This document shows, piece after piece, positions 11,180 through 23,300 of a stretch of DNA of 64,000 bases. The notes below the pieces were generated by a model. That model searched no databases and had not been told where the DNA came from. It worked only from the letters and a program-made list of their open reading frames with translations. The stretch's first letter is position 1. The number at the start of each line of letters is the position of its first letter. Location: the NCBI GenBank assembly GCA_031002005.1, contig JARYHS010009186.1:251997199-252061198 (forward strand), in the 5' to 3' direction. Source of the DNA: Vandiemenella viatica. Taxonomy: Eukaryota; Arthropoda; Insecta; Orthoptera; Morabidae. The position numbers were made by a program, and so were the translations under genes.

Positions 11180-12292
11180 AAGGCTTTGCAAAGTAAATAA
11201 AGAAATAAACATCATGTGGATCAAAGGACACATAGGAATAATTAATAACGAAATAGTTGATGAATTGGCAAAGGCTGCAATAGTCGAAGGGAATTTTAAA
11301 GCAATCCCATTACCATACACCGATTTCTACAACAGAGTAAGGAAAACATCTTACGAGGAATGGGAGAACGAATGGGAAACAACAAAACATGAAAAGGGAA
11401 GACATTACGCTACGATTCAACCCGAAATACCAATAAAACCTTGGTACCACTCTCCATTTTTGAGTAGACGACACGTGTCATCTCTAATAAGAATGAGACT
11501 AGGTCACGGGTGTTACCCAGCTCACCTACACCGCATCAGAGTAGCAGAATGCCCCTACTGTGAAGATTACCCTACATAAATAGCCGACCTAGATCATCTA
11601 TTTTTTGGTTGCAAGAAATATAACTCTCCAGAAAACGAATTACTTCGCCGCATCACAAAACAAAAGGTCCCCTTACCAACCAGCATCGCAATCTTGTTGT
11701 ATGAGAATAACCGACAGGTTATCCCGGCAATCACCAGATTCCTTGAAGAAACAGGTCTCCACATATGAAATAGATTTATAAAACGACACCCAATTGGAAA
11801 AGACCATGAAACAACATATCAATAATAAATAGCAATCACCTATATAAACCAGATGTAAACCTCTTAACCGAAAAAAAAAAAAAAAATGTAATTACAACTA
11901 CTTGCACAAATATTTTTTATAAAACTCTATATAAATGTCTGTAAATAATTATAAGTTATTGTAATCATTGATGTATTGTAACCATTATTGTAAATTTTAT
12001 CTAAATGTCTGTAAATAATTATAAGTTATTACAAACATTGAAATATTGTTACTATTACCGGAAATTTATGTAATTGTAAATATTGAAGTATAGTACCTAT
12101 TATTGTAAAATTTTAAGTAAATGTCTATAAATAATTTTACATTACTGTAAACACTGAAGAATGGAAACTAATACTAGAAACTGTTATAAACATTGTAAAC
12201 AGTACACGATGTATAAGACGTACACCTTATGATGTATGAGTTTGATGGCTGTATGGCAAAAGCCAAAGGCCAAATAAAAATAAAATAAAAAG
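11180..12292 (+). pseudogene. I-clade LINE fragment: RNase H end, C-terminus and 3' UTR
   Basis: Plus-strand 5'-truncated copy. INIMWIKGHIGI...NEIVDELAKAA is the end of an RNase H domain and matches the same site in the intact I-like element at 28818-32690. It continues through YEEWENEWETT, KGRHYATIQPE and a zinc-binding end CPYCEDYPT...DHLFFGC. A TAA at 11577 interrupts this end. The coding part finishes near 11768. The 3' UTR has near-tandem AT-rich units (TAAATGTCTGTAAATAATTA twice, then a weaker third) and ends AAAGCCAAAGGCCAAATAAA, matching the 3' end of the intact copy. Confidence 0.85.
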
Positions 12293-12428
12293 GCTTTGCA
12301 ATGCAGGAATAGCGCTCAGTGTCTTCCTCGTCAGAATTGTGTAACATGGATGACAGATACATCATAGAAAATTGGACAAGGTTTTACAGCAGGGGATTCT
12401 CAAATCTACAGCATATCAGTGAGTACCT
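12293..12428. other. Short unassigned spacer
   Basis: Sequence between the LINE tail and the LTR. No feature recognised. Confidence 0.4.
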
Positions 12429-12432
12429 ACTA

Positions 12433-13117
12433 TGTAACAGCCCTCAAACCTAAAATTAAATGGAATTGTATTTTATGAATCATTTGTAGTAAGCTAGAGT
12501 TTGGTTGAATATGATCTGGTATGTTTGTTTTTCAATTTACTGTAAATCAGTGTAAATAGACTTGTTTTATAAAAAGAAATTATTATTTAAAGGTCATTTC
12601 AAATGTTTAATAATAGAATTATGCAAGAGAATTGCTTAAATGTTTGTAATTCCAAGTATTAATGCAAGTTACTATGTCTAAAGAACAATTTGCTAGAGTT
12701 TAAAATGATTTCTGTGAATAATTTTGTGTTTAATTATCTTTAATTTCCATTTCTGACCATTTTCTATTGATTGTAAATGATTATGTATTAGTTCTGATGG
12801 TTTTAAATATATTTCAATTGTTTAAGTATTGTTAATATTCGAGAATTATCTGTCGGAATCTTTTTAAGTGTTCTAGAAATTTTGATGTAGCTTATATAAA
12901 GCCAACATCCGAGACAGAGAAAGTTTTCACCGACTCAATTTACGACGGAACTGTGGAGTGAAGTGATGTATACAATCGCTGGATTTTATGTATTTATGTA
13001 TTTTATGTATTCACGTATCGTTGACGTCGTGTTTTATGAAAACAAACGCAAGTTTAAACCGCACTGTATCGTGGGCTAGTTATTTATCTTATTAATTAAA
13101 CCACGAACAATCTAATA
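12433..13117 (+). mobile_element. Solo LTR, family LTR-A
   Basis: A 685 bp unit begins TGTAACAGCCCTCAAACC and ends CACGAACAATCTAATA. It is flanked by the 4 bp duplication ACTA (12429-12432 and 13118-13121). A TATATAAA box sits at 12893-12900. The same sequence occurs inverted at 18998-19715 with its own, different 4 bp duplication. No gag-pol sequence adjoins either copy, so both look like solo LTRs left by recombination. A 4 bp duplication fits Gypsy-type elements. The 3' end is TA rather than the usual CA. Confidence 0.8.
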
Positions 13118-13121
13118 ACTA

Positions 13122-15244
13122 GCAACATTTAGTGTAAGTCCTTTCAATTCAGTCGTCGTAGACATGAAGTGTTACGTGTGTGAGTTTGATCAAAAAAATG
13201 TGACGGAAGTATTACAAACCGTGAGATCAGTGCAACGAAAACCGTAACATAAATAAGTTATCTGTAGTTGCTGACATACATAAAGTATACCCTGAATCCA
13301 CGTTCAGTGCTTTATGATTTATACGTAAGCTTCAGATATATGTAGTGTCTTGTAAGCATTTTCACTAATTAATCACAACATTGAACTCACTTTAATGACA
13401 TAACTGATATCACGCTCATAAGTGATTGGAAATAACCAAAAAAAGATCGTTTACATGTTCAGAAGAAAGAATGTTCCACTTTCATGAAATTCCGGAAAAT
13501 CGCCACAGAAATGTCGAAATGTAGTGCAATCTGCTGCTATTTTTTACTAACATAGTGCCCGGTCTTTAATTATCCTAAAGTAAACGTATACAATCGTATA
13601 TAATGATACAACAGCACGTAGAATATAACAAGAAGAAGACATATACTCTTTAATTTTTCAGTTACTTCATCCTTCGATTTAGCTATTTTAAGACTGCGAT
13701 GAACTTCGTGGCTGTCCCGATTGTGCCAGCGTCGCCACGCAGCACGTGAATAACAGACCGAGCCTGCAGTCAGGCCTCTAACTACATCGACGAGGCCTAA
13801 GACAAAAGAAAAAAAAGTTTCATTTTAAAACATAAAGATAAACGAATAGGTAATTTGGATCATTGTGTGTGCTTGATTGCAACTAAATTAAAACTAATTA
13901 GTCTTTGACGATGTGGCGAATAATTACCCCATCCATGACAACTAGGGATCGAACAGCGCACACAGGGGTATTTGACACAAAAAGCCGATGAAAAGACCAA
14001 AAAAAATTTAAGCAAATTCCAAGAACCCGACTCGAGGCAAATGTCTATAGAATAACAATCAGCTATGTTTTTTAGATAAGCTTCATTCCCTACCCCGTGA
14101 ACAGTCATCTTCTGAGCACATTCCAAGACCCACATGATATATAATTGGCACAAGATAGATATACAGTATATAAAAAAATTATTCCACACTGCCACGAAAA
14201 ATTTAAGACGTACTGTACACTGCACTGTACTCGTGGCATCCAGTGTCACCTATACAAGAAGTATTGATTGTGGGCCCACTTATAATAGAGTATGCACTTT
14301 TGCCTATAGGTACTCTGTCAGAAGCAGCAGCAGAAGCTAGAAACAAATATTTTCGACGATTTAGGGAGACACACTTCAGAAAACTTAGTTGGGTTTAGTG
14401 CAACACAGATGTCATTAATAGGCTTTCATTAACTTAGGATCCATATTTGAGTTCATCAGGCGCAAAACTCCCAAAACATCTAAATCATTCAATCTGGAAA
14501 CTATTAAAACATTACTTTAATGGGACCCGAGTACTCAAGAAGAGAACGAGCCATAAGGTGAACGTTCCAACGACGAAGGATGGGACGGTTCGTCAGAATG
14601 ATATTTTAGTGTACATGTATGATTATTGTTATGGTATTTTGTAAATATTCGCTTAATATGTTATAAAGTGTATGAACACAGTACATGTTCTTTATTATTA
14701 CTCCTACTTCACAGTTATAAGTTCTAATACACAAAAGAAGCGAAACATTACGTAGAAATAATTTTGATGTACTTTTTGTGTCAAATTCAACCGTAATTCA
14801 TTAAGTTGTTTAGTTTCTTTCATGAAAGAGTAATAATCTAGTAATTCTCTGCATTACATATAAAATTAAAACGATACACTCCACCCGTGACTGTATGATA
14901 AATTTGAGCTTCTATTCTAACCACAGGAAAGGATGAAATGTATTTATCGATGGTTCATTTGAATTTAAAATATTCATTTTGACTTAAGGCTGGAAAACTG
15001 CTTTAGCTTTATTAAACATGAAGTAAATGCAGTCCTTTCACCGGAAGTGACTTCTGTATCGAAATGTCTTTCATTGCGAAACCTACATTGTAAATTCGAA
15101 ACTGTAAAAATTTCTTGGAATGACATTCAGTGCGCATTTAAATGTATCTATCAAAATAATTTCGTCATTTTGTGTGTTCGCTATTTAAATTTTGTCTATT
15201 ATCGTTTTTAATTTCACGCATATAAGTATTCCTTATTTCTTGTA
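13122..15244. other. Anonymous DNA with a short SINE-like tail
   Basis: No gene recognised. At about 13777-13822, GCCTCTAACTACATCGACGA followed by GGCCTAAGACAAAAG and an A-run resembles the tail of SINE-1. Open frames of 129 aa (13860-14249, minus) and 65-68 aa match nothing I know. Confidence 0.45.
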
Positions 15245-15263
15245 TCTCTCTCTCTCTCTCTCT
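15245..15263. repeat. (TC)n microsatellite
   Basis: About nine uninterrupted TC units. Confidence 0.95.
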
Positions 15264-15639
15264 ACTTAAATTACTGAAATTAACAACTCAATAGACACTT
15301 AACCAAAGTTTAACATTTTAAATAATCAAATGACCATACATTATATGGCAGAATCTCTACATTCCTTTTCGAAGTATTCCTTAAAAGATTAATCTCTACT
15401 TTATCCGAGTCTTTTGTTTTACCAAAGACCACAGTGTGTCTCAATGCGGGGAGTTCATGTTGGCTCCGATCCTATTTCACGCACACACACACGTTCAAAA
15501 ATTATTTTTTTATTTGAATAACCTATTTGTAACATGTATTAACTATGCTTATTATATTTTTTTTCTTTACTGCTGACTAAGATCACAGACATCGGCAGAT
15601 TCGCTTACCACTAAAAAAAAAATTGTAAACAACGAATTA

Positions 15640-16250
15640 TTTTTATTTAATTTGATATATCTGTAACACATATTATCCACAGATTTTAGCTTTCTGCACT
15701 TCTTCTCCATATAAACATTTACAATGTCAAATCTTACACTTTTCAGTGCGCGATGCATTTCTTTAAGTTCCTCCGTTTGTGCACGGCACTTATTCTAAAA
15801 ATGGATCCGAAACTTTCGCTTAGCATATTAATATATAGGTTTGTAAAATATATAATTTTAGCTTTCTATATTTCTTTAAGTTCCTCCGTTCGCCCAATAC
15901 TCTGGCCGCTAGCTGCGCTATCTACCAGCCCTCGAAATGTTGCTTCTTGCATCTATATAAGTTTTCTTTCACCAAAGACCACAAAGTCGCCATCTATCAG
16001 CTAAGAGGCCGCTAGCTGCGACATCTACCAGCCATCATGTGAAGCAACGCCCAGAACTGGCGGCATCTGAGCGAACTACGTAGGCGAGCAAGTGTTTTAT
16101 TTTACTTAATTTAATGTATTTGTAACGCATATTATATAAAGATTTAAGCTTCCTTCACTTCTTCTCCATATAATCTTTAACTATGCCAAATCTCACACTT
16201 CTCCGTGCGCGCAATATTCTTAAAAATGTATCATAAGTTTTACCCAAGAT
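15640..16250. repeat. Local imperfect duplication
   Basis: Two direct copies of a segment of about 110 bp lie at about 15650-15760 and 16100-16215. Shared words include CACTTCTTCTCCATATAA, GTAAC(A/G)CATATTAT and CACTTxTCxGTGCGCG. Between them TTTCTTTAAGTTCCTCCGTT occurs twice (near 15759 and 15870), and GGCCGCTAGCTGCG followed by ATCTACCAGCC occurs twice (near 15902 and 16008). The origin is not recognised. Confidence 0.65.
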
Positions 16251-18236
16251 CAAGAAAATCTCTCGCAGTTGTTTCATGTCCTAATAGGAGATAAAAGTAT
16301 ACATTTTGATACACTTACGGAGATTAAAAATAGCCATATATTGGTACAAACTTTACCTTCTATATAGGAGTTTTTTTTAGTTCCTGGAAATTATTTCCTA
16401 ATTGTAAAACTAATTCTTCTTCTTGCCTGCATCCATGACATTATTTTAATTCGACAACCCACCAAGGTACTTAGTATCTTCTGCTTTTTTCCATATTTTT
16501 AACCATAGGTCTTGCATTCTCACGTCTACTGACGGGAAGGTATTTTGTTTCTTCAAAAAATATTTCCAGTCCTTCTTACTTGATATCTTTGAGTAACGCC
16601 CTTATCATGTCCGTTAGCTCTTCCTTGCTTTTGCCTATTAGCAGTATGTAATAAATGAATCGGTTCATGCGAGAAGGGGCTTTAGTCCGTGCTTCGCTCA
16701 TTTTTATTTAGAGGTGGAGTTTGAGTTTTGGCAGCTGCTTAAATTGATTCGTAGATGGAATGACCTTCTGTAGTCAACCTTTTATCCTCTAGAAGAAATC
16801 ATATTTAGAAGATGTTTACATCGATTTTTGCAAGAAAGGAACTCATTCAGTCAATACTAGAGCACCTGGAAGGAATCGCATTTCGTCGTTGTGTACAAGA
16901 AGAGGCTTATACATACCGTTTTTTGGCTTTTTATTGAATTCTTCTAGATGGATTTAAGTCCCTTCTGGCATGAATCGATACAAATGCAAGTAATGGATTT
17001 TGCTAATTTCTTTGTGTTTATTCTCTATACCATAATTTACGTATATTTCAAACAAAATGATTCATGATTTCTGCTGCATATCGACTGAAATACCATCAGC
17101 TATTAAAATAGAAATTAATTGAAAAAAGGTGTGTGATCGTTTTTCTTGCATTGAAAATTCGGTCATTTCTTAAAAATAAAAAAAAAGAGAGAGAGAGAGA
17201 GAGAATTGTAACCGGTAGCCGAATGATTGAAATTTGTAGTATTTTTCTCCGCGGTTAAGGCATTCCTACCAACTTCACTTTTCTTTCTTTCATTAAACAC
17301 TTTTTTATGAAAGAGTAAGTATGTTTCATTTATTCCCTAATTGATATAAACACGAGCTATAATTAAAAACACAAATTTTTTACAGTACAAGTCGATTACA
17401 AAATCACTGATTGATATGTAGTGAACATATATATATTTAGAGTTTATAAAATTAGTTTTGCTTTAGAAACATAAACCAGAGAATCATAACTACCAATGGA
17501 TGCGTACACGTATCACATTCTAATTTCCAGCTTTCAAAGAAATCTTGCTTTGCAAATAAACATTTGATATTTTCATGGACCAATTTCAGGCATAGCTTCA
17601 GATCGTCAATAATATCGGATGGCGTAATGAATGAATACATTTCATGTCGAGACCAATGAGGAAACTGAATTATTCTTGCACTTATTTTCATCACGACATT
17701 CTTGGTGGAAGTGATTAACAAGGCTTAAGGAGGGCTTCCTTCGCAGCGTCAAACGCTAGCGGCTGACTCTGGGCGCTTGTTCTAGCGCGTCGGTCGCCGA
17801 GCGGTCCTGCTACTGGAAGGTCATTAGCGAGCACGATCTGATGTTTCATTTAATGTTAGAAGATCGGTATAAAGTCAGAAATAACTGATCATTTGATTAC
17901 TGTAGCTTGCTGTTTCCATAATTTACATAGAGGTGCATTCCTCAAAGAAAACGAAAACGTATCTGATTGTAAAATAAACAGAAATGAACGAACTACCAAT
18001 CGAAAATCTTGGACCATTAGCAGGAGGTGACGGTTACGCACATGCTGATGGGTTTTCTGTGAGAGTCTCATTCACAGGATACTTCAACAGCCATGCAGGT
18101 GTATTGTTAACTCCCTGCTAGAAAGTCACTTTGCAAGAACTCATTAGGTCTAGTTTCATATCGTATTATATTAAAAATATGTAAGTATATTATTAAAAAT
18201 TCACATTTGTATTTATATAAATTCGTATTAGTATTA
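16251..18236. other. Anonymous DNA
   Basis: No gene recognised. It contains a (GA)n run near 17187-17203 and a G+C-rich patch near 17740-17850. Open frames of 60-89 aa are unremarkable. Confidence 0.5.
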
Positions 18237-18492
18237 TTTTTTTTACTTAGGGCTTTAAGCATCGTCGGTGGCCAAGGTCATTAGAGGCGGAATGGTACTG
18301 GGGACTGGGGACTGGGGATAAGGAACTGGAAGAAATTCGGCCATGGCCTTTTGAAGGAAGCATCCCGGTATTCGCCTGGAGTGATTTGGGGAAACGATGG
18401 AAAACCCAAATTTGGATGCCCGGACGGGGATTCGAACGCGCGTCGTCCCGAATGCGAGGCCAGAACGTTAACCGTTCACCCACCACGCTCGG
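18237..18492 (-). repeat. SINE-1 copy, tail type A
   Basis: Full-length minus-strand copy from the T-run at 18237 to ACCACGCTCGGT. It includes a small tandem GGGACTGGGGACTGGGGA at 18300-18320 where other copies have the unit once or twice. Confidence 0.85.
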
Positions 18493-18997
18493 TCATATTA
18501 GTCCTATTAATTTTGTGTATTATTTATTAATTTGTGTTATGTAACAAAATAATTGTGAAAATTATTCATATTGAGTTCAATAACTACACAGATAAAGCTG
18601 AGATAGATGAGTAAACGAAATAATATTTTTATAAACGCGCCTATAAACCGTAGAGTTCGACCTGAACAAAGTTTGAGTTCTACTCGAAGTTTACTTCATG
18701 CCTGATCAAGAATTGAGTCTCTATGCAGATACAGCAGTTACATTTTTATGGGAGTAAATATAAACTGCCAGAATATTTCACGTTTTGCTATATCCGTTAG
18801 AACCAGTGATACTATATAACTACCAAATTTAGTTTTAATAAAAACTAACTACTTGGTATATTGCAATTACACAATGTGATGTAGCTTGTAGTTTTTTGAA
18901 GGATTCTGTAATAATAAATATATAATAACAAGTGACACGATGGCAATAAAAATATCAATAAACTTATGTCAGATTTTATTTTACTTTTGCTACCTGA
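18493..18997. other. Anonymous AT-rich spacer
   Basis: No feature recognised between the SINE and the LTR. Confidence 0.5.
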
Positions 18998-19715
18998 TAT
19001 TAGATTGTTCGTGGTTTTAACTACGTATATTAAATAACTAGTTCATGATCCAGTTTAAGTTTAGCTTGTTTTATTGCTAGTGACATGGGACTTCAAAATA
19101 CAGTTCACATATAAACACAACAATTCAACGACTACAGTTGACACCTCTTCCAAAGACAATACTACCAAAACTGTTCGTTCACCATTGTCCTTGGCCGATG
19201 TAAACTGTCTCTGTAAAACTCTGTTGAAAAACTGTCTCTTAGTCTCTGCTGATCACATTATATAAGTTCTACCGAAAGTTCTAGAACACTACAAAGGCTT
19301 CCGACAGATATTTCTCGAACATTAACAATACTTAAACAATTAAAAACATATTAAAAATAATTATTATTAATACATAATCATTCACAATCATCACAACATG
19401 CTTAGAAATGAAAATTAAAGATACTCAGACACAAAATTATCTACATAAATCATTTTTAACTGTAGTACATCGTCCTTTAAACATCGTGGCTCACCTTAAT
19501 ACTTACAATTACCAACATTTAAGCAATTCTCATGCGTAGTTCTGTTCTCAAACATATTAAATATAATTTCTTTTCGCAAAACAAAATCCAGTTACACTGA
19601 TTTACAACAAAATACAAGACAAATATACAAAACCATTTTCAATCACACTCAAGCTTTCAATAAATGCTTCATAAAACACAATTCCAGTTAAAGTTTAGGT
19701 TTGAGGGCTGTTACA
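18998..19715 (-). mobile_element. Solo LTR, family LTR-A, inverted
   Basis: 718 bp. On the minus strand it begins TGTAACAGCCCTCAAACC and ends CACGAACAATCTAATA, like the copy at 12433. It is flanked by CTGA on both sides (18994-18997 and 19716-19719). The complement contains ACTTATATAATG (TATA-like), and AGCAATAAAACAAGC (polyadenylation-like) nearer its end. It aligns with the other copy over its length with scattered changes. The 63 aa open frame inside is not a gene. Confidence 0.82.
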
Positions 19716-19719
19716 CTGA

Positions 19720-20521
19720 TCTTTCAACGGATTCCTCTATTTTTTCCAAACATTGTACTTCACAGATTGGTCCTTGTACAGTGGTGAAGAAACAACATAT
19801 GACAAGGAAATTTACACACCACTTCCAATAATAAGGTTAGGAAACAATAATTCGAGCAACCATTTGTTAAATAGTAGTACTCAAATGTGCAGAGAAGGTA
19901 TAGATAGAAACAGAAGATAAAGGCGTTTCTGTTGTCACGATGCTACTGAGTGGAGTTTTTCTAATTATTTTTCGGTGTGGTGTACATACCGTTTAAAGTG
20001 ATTGACTGGTAGCTCCAGAGTCGATATCGGAGACCAGAGGTCGACATTCGACGTCGTAACTCACGGGGGTCGATGGACCACGCAGTGAGTGAGATATGGA
20101 CCACAAATCTCGCCAACAAATGCCGACCGCTGTCCGCACGCGACGACCATCGCTCTGCGCTGTTTAATGGCGCCTAAATAATCACTTTCTATTAGCATAC
20201 ACTCAGAGCCGATCGTTTCTCTGAAATAACTATTAGCGAATCTATTTAATGTGTGTTATTACTCCAAAAACGGATAGCACGTCAACAAATCATTAGAATT
20301 ATGGGTACAGTTAATTCTAAATGTATTTATTCAAACAAATGTGGCAGTGACGCATCATACACCCACGTTGGCTTTGGAAACGTCTGTCTCGTCAACGTTG
20401 CATATCGGTAAGAAAGCAGACGGTTAAGTTTTGAAATCGATTCATTGTTATTTTTAAAGATGTGACTGAGTATCTATTCTATGTTCTCCTACTTTCTATG
20501 TATATTGTGAAGGAATCCTTT
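19720..20521. other. Anonymous DNA with a CpG-rich patch
   Basis: No gene recognised. The patch at about 20030-20170 is rich in CG dinucleotides. Confidence 0.45.
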
Positions 20522-20573
20522 TCTTTTTCCTTAAGGCTTTCCGCCCCGTTAACGTCATTAGAGGCGGTATATA
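20522..20573 (-). repeat. SINE-1 tail, cut by a mariner
   Basis: CTTAAGGCTTTCCG...AACGTCATTAGAGGCGG is the complement of a SINE-1 tail. The SINE stops exactly at the TA where the next element begins. The rest of the SINE is not on the far side. Confidence 0.65.
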
Positions 20574-21248
20574 CAAGGGGTGATCAAAAAAAAGGGTACG
20601 AAACGACGTAAAAACGTAACAGTTAAATATTTACATATTCCGCCATGGGTGAACGTAGCGAGACATCTCGGGATGCGATTGGAGTCTCTGACTGGGATCG
20701 GAGCATGCGCGGGTGCCCGCATGCGCAGTAGAGAGCAGAGGCTCTTATCAAAAGCGGCGTCCAAATGATGCGGCAGTCCGTATGAGGACAGGATGGCGTA
20801 CAGGTGGGGGATGTGTACTGTGAGACACTCCGACGCCTACGCAGGTCCATCAAGAACAAAAGACCGGGGCTGCTCACGGAGGGTGTGGTTCTGCTCCATG
20901 ATAACGCGCGTCCACACGTCTCCAGAGTCACACACATGGAACTGGCCAAGTTCAAGTGGGAGACGTTGGACCATACGCCCTACAGTCCGGACATGTCGCC
21001 CTGCGATTTCCATGTGTTTGGTCCACTGAAGAAACACCTGAAAGGGAAGCGCTTCAACTCGGACGACGTACTCGAGGACGCTGTGAAAGACTGGTCTCGT
21101 CACGGCCACATGAATTCTGGGAACAAGGAATCCTGCGGCTTGTTCATCAGTGGGATCGTTGTGCTCAGGTCTATGGTGTATATTTTGAATTAAGTCTACA
21201 TTTGTACCCACCGTGTCGTTTCGTACCTTTTGATTTGATCACCCCTTG
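20574..21248 (+). mobile_element. mariner element (mar-2), internally deleted
   Basis: 675 bp with inverted ends: 5' CAAGGGGTGATCAAAAAAAA, and 3' the complement of TTTGATTTGATCACCCCTTG. GGTACGAAAC lies just inside both ends, and TA flanks each side. The transposase remnant (20804-21192) keeps only the C-terminal half: LLHDNARPHVS (second catalytic Asp) and YSPDMSPCDFHVFGPLKKHL (third), with 34 residues between the aspartates. The N-terminal DNA-binding half and the first Asp are missing. It is therefore a deletion derivative, mobilisable only in trans. Confidence 0.9.
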
Positions 21249-21250
21249 TA

Positions 21251-21534
21251 GTAATATAAAAAAACTATCTTAGTCCACAACCCGAAGGTTGGTTGGATCA
21301 GCCAGAAGGAGGCATGCTATGCCATTGTGTCAGAGGTAGGACAGCCAGTTCCTTTCCTCTGAGACCTACAGTTTAACGTGGAATCCGAACCACGGAATGA
21401 CCTGGCATATCTCACACCATCAAACCAACTCTTAAAAATTCCAGTGTCCACCGGGATTTGAACTCGGGACCCGAGCAGCGAACTTTGTTTTAAAACAGCA
21501 AGTGCCTTAACCACTGATCTACCAGACCCCTCAT
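21251..21534 (-). repeat. SINE-2 copy (second tRNA-like SINE)
   Basis: The complement starts TGAGGGGTCTGGTAGATCAG, then TGGTTAAGGCACTTG. It has a B-box-like GAGTTCAAATCCC (complement of GGGATTTGAACTC at 21453-21465). It continues through TTCGGATTCCACGTTAAACT to a tail TGTGGACTAAGATAG with A/T-rich end. The head differs from SINE-1. The same module sits inside the Helitron-like repeats at 43922 and 56795, and a fragment lies at 44640. Confidence 0.7.
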
Positions 21535-21535
21535 G

Positions 21536-22003
21536 ATTGATATAAGATTCAGAAAGAACTTTTTGAAACATTATGTACAGAGTACAGTCCTTTATGATAG
21601 CGAACTAACGAATTTGGGAATACCAGAAAGAAAATTAAGGAATGGGAAATGTGGTATTATAGAAGGATGCTGAAAACTGAGTGGACAGATAAAGTACGAA
21701 ATGGTTTTGGAATGATGAGTATGAATAAAAGCTTGTGGAAGAGTTTTACAGAAAGAAGAAGCAGGATGATGGGTCATATTTTGAGACGTGCTGGATTAGT
21801 TATTTTGTTAGTGGAGGGAACAGTCGAAGGTAAAAACTGTAGAGGTAGACAAAAATTAGAATATATGACGCAGATAACTGAAGCTATAGGTTGTAAGGGG
21901 GACGTTGAGATTAAGAGGTTAGCACAAGATAGGAAGGGATGGAGGAATAGATCAATCCAGTCGAATGTCTGACGACAACAAAAAAAAAAAAAAAAAAAAA
22001 AAA
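21536..22003 (+). pseudogene. LINE 3' fragment, family L1a
   Basis: 5'-truncated relative of the copy at 3455-4204: KNFLKHYVQS, EMWYYRRMLKTEWTDKV, RRSRMMGHILRRAGLV, CRGRQKLEYMTQI, RLAQDRKGWRN. It ends GTCTGACGACAAC plus about 24 A. The reading frame is broken near 21640 and 21840. It abuts a SINE-2 copy on its left. Confidence 0.82.
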
Positions 22004-22479
22004 ACAAAACGGATCTCAAACGGAACTACAGTAGTTCAAATGCGGATGCATCTATGTTTCTTACACTATCTCTATTGCATTTGCATAAAATTTCTTGAAG
22101 AAGAACATCTATGTTGTTGTTTTGAAGTAACTTTAACAAGTAGTCCCTTTTCGACCTGCTTATTCCTTCAGTATTTAGTTGTAAAATTTGGAGTGTGTGT
22201 CGAAGTTTTATCGTTGTTGTAGTAATTTCTGGGCTCTGAGAAGAGGCATTTGAAGATGATAACGTTGTTCTGTATCCTGTAATTGCTGGGATATCCTCAA
22301 GCTAAAGCTCTAGGTCCAGCAGCCTATTGAGATGTAGACTATTCAGCCGCGGCTTTGCGACGTTGCCCAGGGTGCACCTCGAGGAGGCTAGTCTGCATTA
22401 TACACAGTTAATCCTTCTTGTGGTTGCGATAACTAGGAGCAAACCATTCACCACATCGCCATGGAATGCCCTCTCAGGA
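22004..22479. other. Anonymous DNA
   Basis: No gene recognised. The 85-88 aa frames at 21965-22222 and 22327-22593 have no recognisable motif. Confidence 0.45.
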
Positions 22480-22640
22480 GATTCAGTGGTACAATGCATC
22501 ATATTCATGAAGCAACCACAGAAGCAATTGAATGGCTGCAATCATTGGACATCAGTCTGTAGTAGTAGTTATACTTATTGTAATTTAATGTAGTTACTGT
22601 TTTTGTATTTCTTCTGCCATACGAAATAAAATAGAAACAT
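22480..22640 (+). pseudogene. Possible LINE 3' end
   Basis: One frame ends HEATTEAIEWLQSLDISL-stop at 22563. It is followed by an AT-rich segment ending GCCATACGAAATAAAATAG, which loosely resembles the 3' end of the I-like elements here (TATGGC...CAAATAAAAAT). Short match only. Confidence 0.25.
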
Positions 22641-23077
22641 TAAAATTCTTCAAATTCGTCCTGTGAATCGCAGCCTACAGTTAGCTCTAACAACGACCAG
22701 AGTGATGTGGTGGTCTCTTTTCATTTTGCCGTTACCGTTACGCCCAAATATTTCAGGGAAACAAACATGACAATATCTAAGCTAACACTTTGTACTGCTG
22801 AAAAAAATGTATTCTTTTTGTTAGTTATCGTAATTGCCTTACACTTTTTTTCAATTTATTGTAAGTTGTCATTGATAGCGTCATCTCAGGGTGTTATTAA
22901 AATTTCTCATTAAATCACTGTGTGCAGCAGATACAGTAATTTACCATCTGAATCATTCTGTATTACATTCCGTTATCGACCTCTCTTAATTAATCTGTCA
23001 CCACAAAAGGCAAAACAATTCTGATAATCTGGCTCTACTTACCTTGCTATTCACGCCTCTTGAAACCGGAAAGACCA

Positions 23078-23300
23078 CCGAGATAGGTCGGTGAGCGGCA
23101 CTGATATTCAGGAGGACGCTGGTTCGAATACTGGGTGGTCATCCAGATTTTGGGTTTTCACTGAATCCCCAAATTATTCCAGTCGAATGCCGGGATGGTT
23201 CCAAGAGGCCATGGCCGAATTCCTCCCCGTTCCTCGTCCCCCGTCCTATCCCGCCTGTAATGACCTCGACGTCGACGCGGCGTAAAGTCATAAGTAAAAA
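23078..23300 (+). repeat. SINE-1 copy, tail type A
   Basis: Head CCGAGATAGGTCGGTGAGCGG, decayed B-box GGTTCGAATACTGGG, body present, tail TAATGACCTCGACGTCGACG then CGGCGTAAAGTCATAAG with an A-run. The minus-strand 60-64 aa frames over it are not genes. Confidence 0.82.

Noticed and set aside
12429..19719. The two LTR-A units as the ends of one 7 kb retrotransposon
   Set aside because: They are in opposite orientation, have different target duplications, and have no gag-pol sequence between them.
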